NCBI RefSeq assembly: GCF_013141775.1
Contig: NZ_WHOB01000020.1
Span: forward strand, 1 to 64,000
Length of the DNA stretch: 64,000 nucleotides
Reading direction: 5' to 3'
Origin: Paenibacillus phytohabitans
GTDB lineage: Bacteria; Bacillota; Bacilli; Paenibacillales; Paenibacillaceae
Shown here: positions 8,737-16,142 of the stretch, one piece after another
Layout of the letters: the number at the start of each line of letters is the position of its first letter
Numbering within the stretch: the stretch's first letter is position 1
The notes under the pieces: model-generated
Told to the model about the DNA's origin: nothing
Seen by the model: only the letters and a program-made list of their open reading frames with translations
Databases searched by the model: none
Position numbers and translations under genes: made by a program

Positions 8737-9903
8737 TTAGCTCTGTTCTCCCGTGACTTCGATATCGGCGTCGAATTTAAACACGTACGCGGCAATCAGC
8801 CAAATAATCCAGCAATTCAGCCCAAAGAATAAATAACCGAAGTATCCAAGAAGCGGCATCTCGGAGAAAATATGAAACTTGTCCAGATAAGGCACGGAAT
8901 ATTTCCAATAATTCGGATTGGTAGGGGCATCGTCATGGAACCACTCACTGCCAAAGTTCCAGAACTCCCAGAAGAAGCCGTTGAATACGGTAGCCAGACC
9001 AATCAGCATGACCTTGGACCAGTCCCCGTTCTTAATCGGTGTAAAAGGCGTCCAGTAGCCGGCAAGCGCCATCGCTGCAGACAGCATGGGAACAAGCGCG
9101 ACCCACAGCACCCAGAACAGCAGATATGGATAATAACCCATCCCAAATGCCAGGATCAGCCCGAGGATATAATAAATGATCAGGAAGACTCCGGATACCT
9201 TCAGTTTAGGGCCGTTATTATACCGGGTACGGAAAAAGCGGAAGGTCTTCAGGAGCAGATACCATTCGAAGATGGCCGGAAGAACAGTCGTATAGGATAA
9301 GGAGAACCAGAACACATTGCCGAAATTGGAGAACACTTCATTATTGGGATAATACCAGTTCTCGAGTACGAAGAAATTGAGATATTCGAAGGCAAACCAG
9401 CTGAAGCAGGAGACCACAGCCAGCAGCTGCATTACCTTGGGCTTGCGCGAGATAATCGAGGCCCCGTTATTTCTTTTATACACCAGTCCGTCCAGAATCA
9501 GAATGAATGACCACCAAAGCGGAACAAACGTGTAATACTCCAAGGAAACATGCAGCTTAAGCCGTGCCCACATCAGAAACCAGCTGACCGCGAGGACCGG
9601 CAGACTCCACCAGAACCAGACTGGAAAAGGTGTAGCTGCTCCCTTCTGCCGTGGGGCCTCCTGGGTTTTCTTGAAGCCAAACAGCCGGGGGAATACAAAA
9701 ACCAGCGTAATGATCAGCGCTACAACACAGGCCAGAGAGAAATAAAGCAGGCTGAATCCGGGGTCAGCTTCCACCTTTTGGGCAGGAAAGTCGCCGTAGC
9801 CGGGGGGCAATCCGTGCCATTTCGCCAGACTCCCGAATAACGGAAGCAAGAAGATCAATCCAAAAGTAACGATCAGAAATAGTGTTTTTTTCCATGTTTT
9901 CAT
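8737..9903 (-). CDS. Polytopic membrane protein of unknown function
   Basis: 388 residues with about nine to eleven hydrophobic segments and many aromatic residues, so an integral membrane protein. The C-terminal third is rich in Trp and Phe (FWEFWNFGSEWF, then EMPLLGYFGYLFFGL). I do not recognise the family with confidence. It sits 13 bp upstream of the giant kinase/GGDEF gene on the same strand, so the two are probably co-transcribed and it could be a sensor or partner for that protein; this is inference from position only. The ATG is preceded by a weak GGGG ribosome site. Confidence 0.75.
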   Translation of the reverse strand: MKTWKKTLFLIVTFGLIFLLPLFGSLAKWHGLPPGYGDFPAQKVEADPGFSLLYFSLACVVALIITLVFVFPRLFGFKKTQEAPRQKGAATPFPVWFWWSLPVLAVSWFLMWARLKLHVSLEYYTFVPLWWSFILILDGLVYKRNNGASIISRKPKVMQLLAVVSCFSWFAFEYLNFFVLENWYYPNNEVFSNFGNVFWFSLSYTTVLPAIFEWYLLLKTFRFFRTRYNNGPKLKVSGVFLIIYYILGLILAFGMGYYPYLLFWVLWVALVPMLSAAMALAGYWTPFTPIKNGDWSKVMLIGLATVFNGFFWEFWNFGSEWFHDDAPTNPNYWKYSVPYLDKFHIFSEMPLLGYFGYLFFGLNCWIIWLIAAYVFKFDADIEVTGEQS

Positions 9904-10002
9904 TGTGCAATACCCCGCTTATGTATGTAGTTGAAAAGTCGAAATTTGTTGATATTCGCTACTATTCGATAACCCTCCAGATTATTCCTGCTGACGGCAC
10001 AC

Positions 10003-10045
10003 AAAAAGATGCCCCAACGTCCACTTCCATGACGTATGGAGCATC
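10003..10045 (-). terminator. Terminator of the GNAT gene
   Basis: Imperfect long stem (10008-10021 with 10031-10045, arms GATGCCCCAACGTC and GACGTATGGAGCATC) followed on the minus strand by CTTTTTGTG. It separates the acetyltransferase gene from the membrane-protein/kinase pair. Confidence 0.65.
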
Positions 10046-10066
10046 CCGTGTGAGGTTTCTATACAA

Positions 10067-10534
10067 TTACCCCTCCAGATCGAGCTTCATGCTTAGCGAA
10101 CGTATCCCGCGCTCTTCTTCCTCTTCCCCAATCGGCACAAAGCCTTGGGAAGCATAGAAACCAATTGAATTCGGGGATGAATTCACGGTAATTTGCCGGA
10201 CCCCGTCTGCCTTCATCTTGTCAACCGCATGCTGCAGCAGGATCCGGCCGATCCCGGTTCCTTTGTGTGCATTCTTCACGAACAGCAGCGAGATGTGATT
10301 ATTGTTGCGGAGTTCTATGATCCCTGTAACCCCCGGCCCGGACGTGGTGATGAATATCTCATGATCCTGCTGCATGCGCTTACGGATCGCGGCAAGTTCA
10401 ATATACTTATAGAATTCAATAACACCCTGCGCCGAATAGTTAACGGAAATATGTATATCAAACGCCTCGCGGATTAAGGGAGTAATCAGCTTCTCCTCAC
10501 CGGGCATCAACTGTCTGATTGCTATAGCTGTCAT
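10067..10534 (-). CDS. GNAT-family N-acetyltransferase
   Basis: 155-residue protein with the acetyl-CoA binding motif of the GNAT fold (NAHKGTGIGRILLQHA, the R/Q-x-x-G-x-G/A pattern) and a typical late segment NSSPNSIGFYASQGF. It should transfer an acetyl group from acetyl-CoA to an amine; the acceptor is unknown. The ATG at 10534 is chosen because AAAGGAG lies nine bases upstream; an in-frame extension to 10678 has no such site. It stands alone and has its own terminator. Confidence 0.85.
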   Translation of the reverse strand: MTAIAIRQLMPGEEKLITPLIREAFDIHISVNYSAQGVIEFYKYIELAAIRKRMQQDHEIFITTSGPGVTGIIELRNNNHISLLFVKNAHKGTGIGRILLQHAVDKMKADGVRQITVNSSPNSIGFYASQGFVPIGEEEEERGIRSLSMKLDLEG

Positions 10535-10711
10535 ACGGCAAGTCTCCTTTATTCTGACTGGATGCTTCAACCTTCTAAGAATAGCATAATTTAGGGAAAT
10601 TCGCCCAGTATTTAAGAAATAGAAAAGACAGTCCGCTTCTTCCTGCGAAAACTGCCCATTATACACCATTTCCGCCATGATCTAAGCGATAATTCAAAAT
10701 TGTTGTGCGGG

Positions 10712-11191
10712 TTAGCTGGCTTGCGGCTTAATGATTTGCTCCAGCACGGCAACGATCATCTCATGATCCTCCTCACCGGAAAGCCCGGACACGGATATGG
10801 TTCCGGCCGCTCCGGCATCCCGGATCAGAAGCGGGAAGCACCCGCCTTCGGCGGCGTATTCCATCGGATCGACAAAAGCATTCTCCTGAATTGTGGTATT
10901 CCATGATTTATACAGCACATTCATATAATAGGAGCTGTGTCCGAAATGGTTCACTACATTGATTTTGCGGGCGATCCAGCGGTCATTGCCGGGGCCGTTC
11001 TCATCCATTTTGGCGTGAAACAGCACGGTTCCGTTCTTCCGGATATCCACCGTAATCTGCTTGTCCATGCTCTGCGCTCTGGCCAGAATTGCGCTGCCCA
11101 CCTGGATGGCTGTCTGATTGCTGAACGCGCTGAACTGCAGCTCCTGTTCCTGCTTAAGTATCTGCTCCAATAATGGGGTGTAGTCTTCCAT
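10712..11191 (-). CDS. UPF0303 / GlcG-like (DUF336) protein
   Basis: 159-residue cytoplasmic protein of the UPF0303 group, related to the DUF336/GlcG heme-binding fold. Typical pieces are IRKNGTVLFHAKMDENGPGND and GGCFPLLIRDAGAAGTISVSGL. The biochemical role of the family is not settled. The ATG at 11191 is preceded by AAGGAAGTG; a longer frame to 11269 overlaps no neighbour but lacks a ribosome site. It follows the winged-helix gene by 61 bp on the same strand, so they may share a transcript. Confidence 0.8.
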   Translation of the reverse strand: MEDYTPLLEQILKQEQELQFSAFSNQTAIQVGSAILARAQSMDKQITVDIRKNGTVLFHAKMDENGPGNDRWIARKINVVNHFGHSSYYMNVLYKSWNTTIQENAFVDPMEYAAEGGCFPLLIRDAGAAGTISVSGLSGEEDHEMIVAVLEQIIKPQAS

Positions 11192-11252
11192 AATCAACAC
11201 TTCCTTAGTCCGGTTATAGTTGTAGTAGATGGATCTAATGCAGTTAATCGGG

Positions 11253-12338
11253 TCATTTGAGATATTCAAGTTTGGTTAAAGGCAGACCCAGGAACAGCGC
11301 ATAGCGCTCAGCGGCCTGCTGCACTCCTTCTATTCCCTTGTGATCCAAGGGGGCGAAAGGGGTTATGAACAGCTCGACACTTTTTTTCTTAATCGTCCGC
11401 TTCCAGGTTCCGGCTACCCGCCCGTCAGCTACCACCGTCGCCAGGAAGATGCCGTTATTGCCCGGCACGATCAGCGGGAACGACTCCGGCTCCAGCACGG
11501 CACTCCGGTCTTTATAGCCGAGAATATATTCATCGAACCCGGCCAGCAGATGAACACCGGCAGGCTCTGCTGCCGTTACTGCAGCAGGATCAGGCATCCA
11601 GTATTCACTGCCGTCAATCACTTCCGGTTGCAGACTGCTCCGCACTGCCTCAAGACCTGCTCTTGCATCCGTTAACGTCAGCCCTGCCCACCAGGCAAAG
11701 TCCTGCACAGTTGCAGGCCCATGCGCCGTGAAATACAGCGAGGCCAGTTCATTCAGTGACTCCTCAAATGAAAGCTCACGCGAGTATTCCACCCATTCAT
11801 CCAGCAGAACGAATGTCTGCTGCTTGCCGCTACGCGGACCAAAGCAGATCAGGCCGTTATACGCACTATGCCATAGAATGTGATAGCCGCGCTGGCCGGA
11901 GATGCTGATGCCCTGATCCTCCAGCAGCTTCAGCAGCTCGGGACGCGGGAGCTGGCGTCCGCCCTTCAGTGCGTTATAGATGATCTTCCGGCAGCGCTCC
12001 AGGATCTTGTCGTCAAGTTCAAGCTGGGTCAGTCTGGCTGCCGCCTGACGCAGAATGCGCGGGGCACAGAGCTGAAGCATCCACTTCGCATTCTCCGGCG
12101 GCACGAAGTGAAGCGTCCCGCGCAGCGTCCAGGTCAGCAGCAGCTTCCTGTCCGCGATGGCCTGCTCAACCTCTATTAATCCTGCTGATGGTGTTCGCAG
12201 CCCTATAGCCCAGACGGCCTGCATATAATCCTGAGCCTGCATCGCACCGAACGCACGCACCACTTCTCCGGGCTGAAGGGATGGAGGCTGCTGAATCCGC
12301 TGATGCATCAGCCGCTGATCGGCAATACGCTTGCTCAT
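11253..12338 (-). CDS. Winged-helix DNA-binding domain protein (HTH_42 / YcaQ-like)
   Basis: 361-residue protein of the winged-helix family related to YcaQ/AlkZ-type DNA glycosylases. Recognised by the N-terminal pattern MQAQDYMQAVWAIGLR and the TWTLRGTLHFV segment at about 70-80, plus a C-terminal core with AGTWKR. Family members related to AlkZ unhook DNA crosslinks or flip bases; whether this one is catalytic cannot be told. The ATG at 12338 lies ten bases past GAGGAG; another ATG nine bases earlier touches that site and is too close. Confidence 0.82.
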   Translation of the reverse strand: MSKRIADQRLMHQRIQQPPSLQPGEVVRAFGAMQAQDYMQAVWAIGLRTPSAGLIEVEQAIADRKLLLTWTLRGTLHFVPPENAKWMLQLCAPRILRQAAARLTQLELDDKILERCRKIIYNALKGGRQLPRPELLKLLEDQGISISGQRGYHILWHSAYNGLICFGPRSGKQQTFVLLDEWVEYSRELSFEESLNELASLYFTAHGPATVQDFAWWAGLTLTDARAGLEAVRSSLQPEVIDGSEYWMPDPAAVTAAEPAGVHLLAGFDEYILGYKDRSAVLEPESFPLIVPGNNGIFLATVVADGRVAGTWKRTIKKKSVELFITPFAPLDHKGIEGVQQAAERYALFLGLPLTKLEYLK

Positions 12339-12516
12339 CACAATCATTCTCCTCTGCTGTCCCTGGTACTTTCCTCCAGTATAGGTATCTGCCTATCTGC
12401 TGTCCATCTCCAATAAGTAAGCTGCTGGTAGAGCGGCCGGCAATTTGCATCCGCAAGTATAACTCTTTTGCAGGTAAAAACTGTATTATGGCGAATTATA
12501 CATTCTAAATAAACCT

Positions 12517-12711
12517 CACTGTAGACAACAATGTTGTACGTTTTACAACTTTGAATCACTGATAGCCGGGTGTTCGGGAAGATTGTTGTATGAAATACAA
12601 GAATAATCCTGCTAAGCCGCTTGGAGACGGTGAAATCCTGCTTTTTATACAACAATTTTGGATTTTGGCCGATAGGATGAGGAAAATGTTGTACTATGTG
12701 CAGGATTCTAT
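12517..12711. repeat. Dispersed intergenic repeat, family T (copy 1)
   Basis: About 190 bp closely similar to 57382-57583. Shared blocks include ATGTTGTACGTTTT, GATAGCCGGGTGTTCGGG, GGTGAAATCCTG, TATACAACAA and ATGTTGTA(C/T)TATGTGCAGG. TTGTTGTA and TACAACA blocks lie in both directions, so the RNA could fold into stems. It falls in the gap between the divergent winged-helix and TIM-barrel genes and is open in the frame of the latter, which would give a false longer start. Confidence 0.85.
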
Positions 12712-12752
12712 AAACAACCTCCTGATCTCTGCCTCAGAAGTCGATGAATCAA

Positions 12753-12787
12753 GGACTTCCTGCGGCAACAGCTGCCCCCGGAAGTCC
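12753..12787. other. Hairpin upstream of the TIM-barrel gene
   Basis: GGACTTCC (12753-12760) pairs with GGAAGTCC (12780-12787), with an inner GGCA/TGCC stem. It lies 50 bp before the TIM-barrel start. There is no T-run after it, so it is not an ordinary terminator; related GC-rich hairpin sequence occurs near 57750. Confidence 0.6.
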
Positions 12788-12841
12788 AAATTTCCACAGG
12801 GTGAAGGAGTACAAATCACTAAGACATACGGGGTGAATCAT

Positions 12842-13756
12842 TTGCAGCAATTCATGATTGGTCAATACGGAGGATTCGATTACAGCAAATTCCGCAAGGA
12901 TTTCAAAGCCGGATTCTATGGAATCGAGGCCTGCTCCTTCAAGTCAGAGGAAGATTGCCTGAATCTGATCGCTGAAGCGCAGCAACACCAGTTTCACACC
13001 GGTGTCCATTTCCCGCTGCGCGCCGATCCTGCGCGGCTGCGGGACGCCTTGTTCCTCTCGCCGGATGAGTATGAGCGTGCGGAAGCGTTCCGGCACATCC
13101 AAGAAGAGCTGGATTATATGGTCAACCTCCGTCCGGGATATGTATTATTTCATTATCCGAAGCCGGTCATCCTGGATGACCGCGTGGACTGGCAGCAATG
13201 GCGGTTCAGTGACCGCCGGGAGTACATCTATGAGAGTGAAACCTCTCTGGAAGAGCTGATCCGGCACAGTGAGTATCTGTTCGACTGGCTCAGCCGGAAA
13301 GGACGAGAGTATCATTTCCAGCCTATTTTGGAATTCGACGGACTGAACAGCTATGTCTATAATCAGGATTTTCTGGAACGTCTATTAGTGAGGTATCCTG
13401 ATATTAAGCTGTGTCTGGATACAGCCCGGCTGTATCAGCAGGATAGGTTTGACCCCAATTTCGATGCCCGGGCGCTCCTGAGGAGATACACCAAATACGC
13501 AGCACTAATCCATCTGTCGACTGTTCAGGTCAAGGACACCGTCCGGCACAGCCATTACCCGGCACTCCCGGAACTGAGTCCCGCAGACGGCTGGGCACCT
13601 ATTGAAGACTATCTCCGCATCATCCGCGAGGAGAACAGCGGAGTGAGGATCATGTTCGAGCACCGCTCAGACCTCATCACAACAGAGCAGCTGGAGCGTT
13701 GTTATGCATGGGTGGATGGCATTCTATCCGGGGCTGCTGAAGCTTCCGGAGCTTGA
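12842..13756 (+). CDS. TIM-barrel sugar phosphate isomerase/epimerase-like protein
   Basis: 304-residue protein with the pattern of the AP-endonuclease-2-like TIM-barrel family: FYGIEACSF near the start, THVHFP-like TGVHFPLRA, PILEFDGLNS, LCLDTARL, LIHLSTV and a final MFEHRSD. Acidic and His residues in these blocks are the usual metal ligands. Family members isomerise or epimerise sugars or act on DNA; the substrate is not evident. Start is uncertain: TTG 12842 has GGGGTGA just upstream; ATG 12854 is the next choice. Sequence further upstream belongs to a dispersed repeat and hairpin. Converges with the DUF429 gene, with only 7 bp between the stops. Confidence 0.75.
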   Translation: MQQFMIGQYGGFDYSKFRKDFKAGFYGIEACSFKSEEDCLNLIAEAQQHQFHTGVHFPLRADPARLRDALFLSPDEYERAEAFRHIQEELDYMVNLRPGYVLFHYPKPVILDDRVDWQQWRFSDRREYIYESETSLEELIRHSEYLFDWLSRKGREYHFQPILEFDGLNSYVYNQDFLERLLVRYPDIKLCLDTARLYQQDRFDPNFDARALLRRYTKYAALIHLSTVQVKDTVRHSHYPALPELSPADGWAPIEDYLRIIREENSGVRIMFEHRSDLITTEQLERCYAWVDGILSGAAEASGA

Positions 13757-13763
13757 TATTGCT

Positions 13764-14570
13764 TCAAAAGAGTCTGACTGCAAGTCCCTCCCGCTCCCTG
13801 TTCGCCCATTCTTCTTCCGTGGCGAAGGGCGGCCGGACAGGCCAGTGTTTCTCCAGATTGTATTTGTAGATACAATACGCGAGCGGTATGCAGGCCATCA
13901 TAGAATCTCTGGCATGCGGATTGGCCTTCCCTGCCGCATCCAGTGTTCCAAGCGCAGACTGCGCCGTGACCGTTATCGCGAATGTTTCGTCCACCAGCGC
14001 TTTGAAGCGGGTGCCGATCTCCGCGGGCGCTGCCGGATCACTGCTTTTCAGCTGCAGGGTCTTCCAGCCATGACTCGGGTATACCTCATACAGCCGCGAA
14101 GCATGATCCCGTACTTCATCGAAGGGGTAAACGGATACCGCCTCCCGCAGATTAAACAGCAGCTTCCGTCCGCCATACAGCATTCCGTGCATGGCAATCG
14201 GTGTCGAAGAGACCGGGCTTTTGGCCTGCAGCGCAATGTCTGTCACCCGCATATCCCGGCTGTTCCTGCCGCTGTGTATCACCCCAAACCGCTGCCTGAA
14301 GGACTCGCGGGTATCGTCATAAGCCCCCTTCAGGAAATTGTCCCATGATGAATGATATTGTTCCTGCAAGTAATAGTCCGGTATGGAAAAAGGAAAGTCG
14401 AGGCCCCAGGGGGCCTGGCTTGAGCGGATATAATACGCCAGATCCAGCCTGTCTTCACAGCTGAACACCCGCTCTACCGTTAATTCCCCCGCCTCCAGGT
14501 TCCCTTCAGTCACGTAAATTTTGCCCTCCGGATTCTTCGCTCCGCTGAAATCACAGCCATATATTTTCAC
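13764..14570 (-). CDS. DUF429-family protein
   Basis: 268-residue protein recognised by its start (KIYGCDFSGAK) and by GLDFPFSIP, both typical of DUF429 proteins, which carry an RNase-H-like fold with conserved Asp residues. The family function is unknown. GTG start with AGGAGG eight bases upstream. Divergent from the VOC gene, convergent with the TIM-barrel gene. Confidence 0.75.
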   Translation of the reverse strand: MKIYGCDFSGAKNPEGKIYVTEGNLEAGELTVERVFSCEDRLDLAYYIRSSQAPWGLDFPFSIPDYYLQEQYHSSWDNFLKGAYDDTRESFRQRFGVIHSGRNSRDMRVTDIALQAKSPVSSTPIAMHGMLYGGRKLLFNLREAVSVYPFDEVRDHASRLYEVYPSHGWKTLQLKSSDPAAPAEIGTRFKALVDETFAITVTAQSALGTLDAAGKANPHARDSMMACIPLAYCIYKYNLEKHWPVRPPFATEEEWANREREGLAVRLF

Positions 14571-14634
14571 AGCATAGTCCTCCTGTAATTCTTGTCTCCA
14601 CTTGTTTCCCTATCTTAGAGTCTGCCAAGTATAT

Positions 14635-14662
14635 TTGTAAATAGACAGGCACATGATACAAT
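14635..14662 (+). promoter_or_regulatory. Sigma-A-type promoter of the VOC gene
   Basis: TTGTAA (14635-14640), 16-bp spacer, TACAAT (14657-14662), about 50 bp before the VOC start. Confidence 0.6.
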
Positions 14663-14710
14663 ATGACAGAACCGTGCCTGCCTTAATTTAACACTAGAGG
14701 AGTGACGCAT

Positions 14711-15136
14711 GTGGCAATTGATATTTACTTGAATTTCAACGGAAATACCCGGGAAGCTGTTGAATATTATGCTGAAGTATTCGGGACCGAACCTCCGCAT
14801 ATTATGACTTTCGGCGAAGCTCCTCCCGATCCTTCCCACCCTCTGCCGGAAGAGGCCAAGCACCTGGTGATGCATGCCAATCTGAGAATTGCCGGCAGCA
14901 CGGTAATGTTCTCGGATGTATTTCCCGGAATGCCTTTTGTGGAAGGCAATAACATCAACCTGACGCTGATGGATACGGATGAAGATAAGATCAAAGACTG
15001 GTTCCATAAGCTTAAGGAAGGCGGCACAGTCAGCATGGAGCTGCAGGAGACGTTCTGGAGCAAATGTTACGGCAGCCTGAAGGACAAATTCGGCATCTAC
15101 TGGCAGGTCAGCCACGATAACGGCCAGAACGGCTAA
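14711..15136 (+). CDS. VOC-family protein, PhnB-like
   Basis: 141-residue protein of the vicinal-oxygen-chelate fold, PhnB/3-demethylubiquinone-methyltransferase-like subgroup. Typical pieces are IYLNFNGNTREAVEYY near the start, VFGTEPP, and FGIYWQVSH at the end. The catalytic role of this subgroup is not established. The GTG at 14711 is chosen because GAGGAG lies eight bases upstream; a GTG at 14702 overlaps that site. Confidence 0.85.
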   Translation: MAIDIYLNFNGNTREAVEYYAEVFGTEPPHIMTFGEAPPDPSHPLPEEAKHLVMHANLRIAGSTVMFSDVFPGMPFVEGNNINLTLMDTDEDKIKDWFHKLKEGGTVSMELQETFWSKCYGSLKDKFGIYWQVSHDNGQNG

Positions 15137-15179
15137 CAATTCCAGCATTAACATATCTTTTATATACAACAAAACCAGT

Positions 15180-15229
15180 AAGGATATGTTCAATCTTCCC
15201 CTTGGGAGGGCGGCATATCCTTTTATTAT
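15180..15229 (+). terminator. Terminator of the VOC gene
   Basis: AAGGATATG (15180-15188) pairs with CATATCCTT (15214-15222), followed by TTATTATTT. Confidence 0.75.
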
Positions 15230-15349
15230 TTGCTCTTAGCCCTCTCCCTTACGAAGTTGTAACCCAATTGTTAATGCGCTTACATCATGTTATGTGTTTT
15301 AATTGAACTAACGTTTATGTACACATCCTACTGTAAAGGAGACTAACCT

Positions 15350-15754
15350 ATGGAAATATCCTCTTTTTTGCTGCCCAAAGATCAGGTGGCGTTTATCACT
15401 TCCTCGATCTCAATGCGGGAAGCGCTGGAGCAGCTGGAGAATCATTATTACTCGGCCATTCCGATTATTGACGAAGAAGGCAAATATGTTGGGACCTTGT
15501 CGGAGGGCGATCTGCTATGGAAACTGAAGAACACCGAGGGTCTTAGCTTTGAGAATATGACCGGGGTGACTGTGGGCACCATTCAGCGTCATGTGCATAA
15601 CGAGAGCGTAGAGATTCACGCACAGATGGAGGATATGCTGACACTGGCTGCAGACCAGAATTTCGTCCCTGTGGTGGACGGCAGCGGGATCTTCCTCGGC
15701 ATCATCCGCCGCAAGGATATCATCGAGTATTACACCCGGAATATTACCGATTAA
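15350..15754 (+). CDS. CBS-domain pair protein
   Basis: 134-residue protein made of two CBS motifs, about residues 12-60 and 75-130. Marks are AIPIIDEEGKYVGTLSEGDLL in the first and FVPVVDGSGIFLGIIRRKDII in the second. Such stand-alone pairs bind adenine nucleotides and act as energy or redox sensors for partner proteins; the partner is unknown here. ATG follows AAAGGAG. Confidence 0.88.
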   Translation: MEISSFLLPKDQVAFITSSISMREALEQLENHYYSAIPIIDEEGKYVGTLSEGDLLWKLKNTEGLSFENMTGVTVGTIQRHVHNESVEIHAQMEDMLTLAADQNFVPVVDGSGIFLGIIRRKDIIEYYTRNITD

Positions 15755-15799
15755 CATCATAACGCCGCATTAAGTGATCCGTTTCATCTGCAGCAAAGG

Positions 15800-15839
15800 C
15801 AAAGGCAGGACTGTCCTCCGAAGGACGGCCCTGCCTTTG
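15800..15839. terminator. Bidirectional terminator between the CBS gene and the STAS gene
   Basis: CAAAGGCAGG (15800-15809) pairs with CCTGCCTTTG (15830-15839) with further inner pairing GTCC/GGAC. It serves converging transcripts. Confidence 0.75.
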
Positions 15840-15854
15840 TTCAAATCAGCAAGT

Positions 15855-16142
15855 CTATATAATCTCAAACACATGAGTCAGCCGGGTCAGCTCAAAAATC
15901 TTCCGGACATTGTCATTCATCCCCGTCAGCCTAATGGTGCCGCCAGTCTCTACACATTTCTTGTAGGAGCTGACAATCACGCCAAGTCCGGTGCTGTCAA
16001 TGAAACGGCAGGTCCCGAAATCAAGCAGGAAGCTTGAATGGCCGCCAAGAATATAATTCCGAACTTCTTCTCTGAAATGTCCGGCTTCCTCAACCGAGAA
16101 CAGCTCCGGCATCTCAATAATAATCTCGCTCAAGCTACTCAC
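15855..16142 (-). CDS. STAS-domain anti-sigma factor antagonist (RsbV/SpoIIAA type)
   Basis: 95-residue STAS protein. Phosphorylation motif IDSTGLG places the acceptor at Ser50. In partner switching the unphosphorylated form binds the anti-sigma kinase and frees its target; phosphorylation by that kinase inactivates it and a PP2C phosphatase restores it. Kinase and phosphatase genes are both in this operon. Its GTG start at 16142 overlaps the end of the chemoreceptor gene by 8 bp, so it is likely translationally coupled; a TTG at 16133 with AGGGGTGAG before it is an alternative. Confidence 0.88.
   Translation of the reverse strand: MSSLSEIIIEMPELFSVEEAGHFREEVRNYILGGHSSFLLDFGTCRFIDSTGLGVIVSSYKKCVETGGTIRLTGMNDNVRKIFELTRLTHVFEII

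Noticed and set aside
12590..12841. Extended N-terminus of the TIM-barrel protein
   Set aside because: The in-frame extension translates repeat family T and a hairpin, so the start is placed after them.
14615..15193. 192-residue minus-strand frame
   Set aside because: It is antisense to the VOC gene, which has a promoter, ribosome site and terminator.
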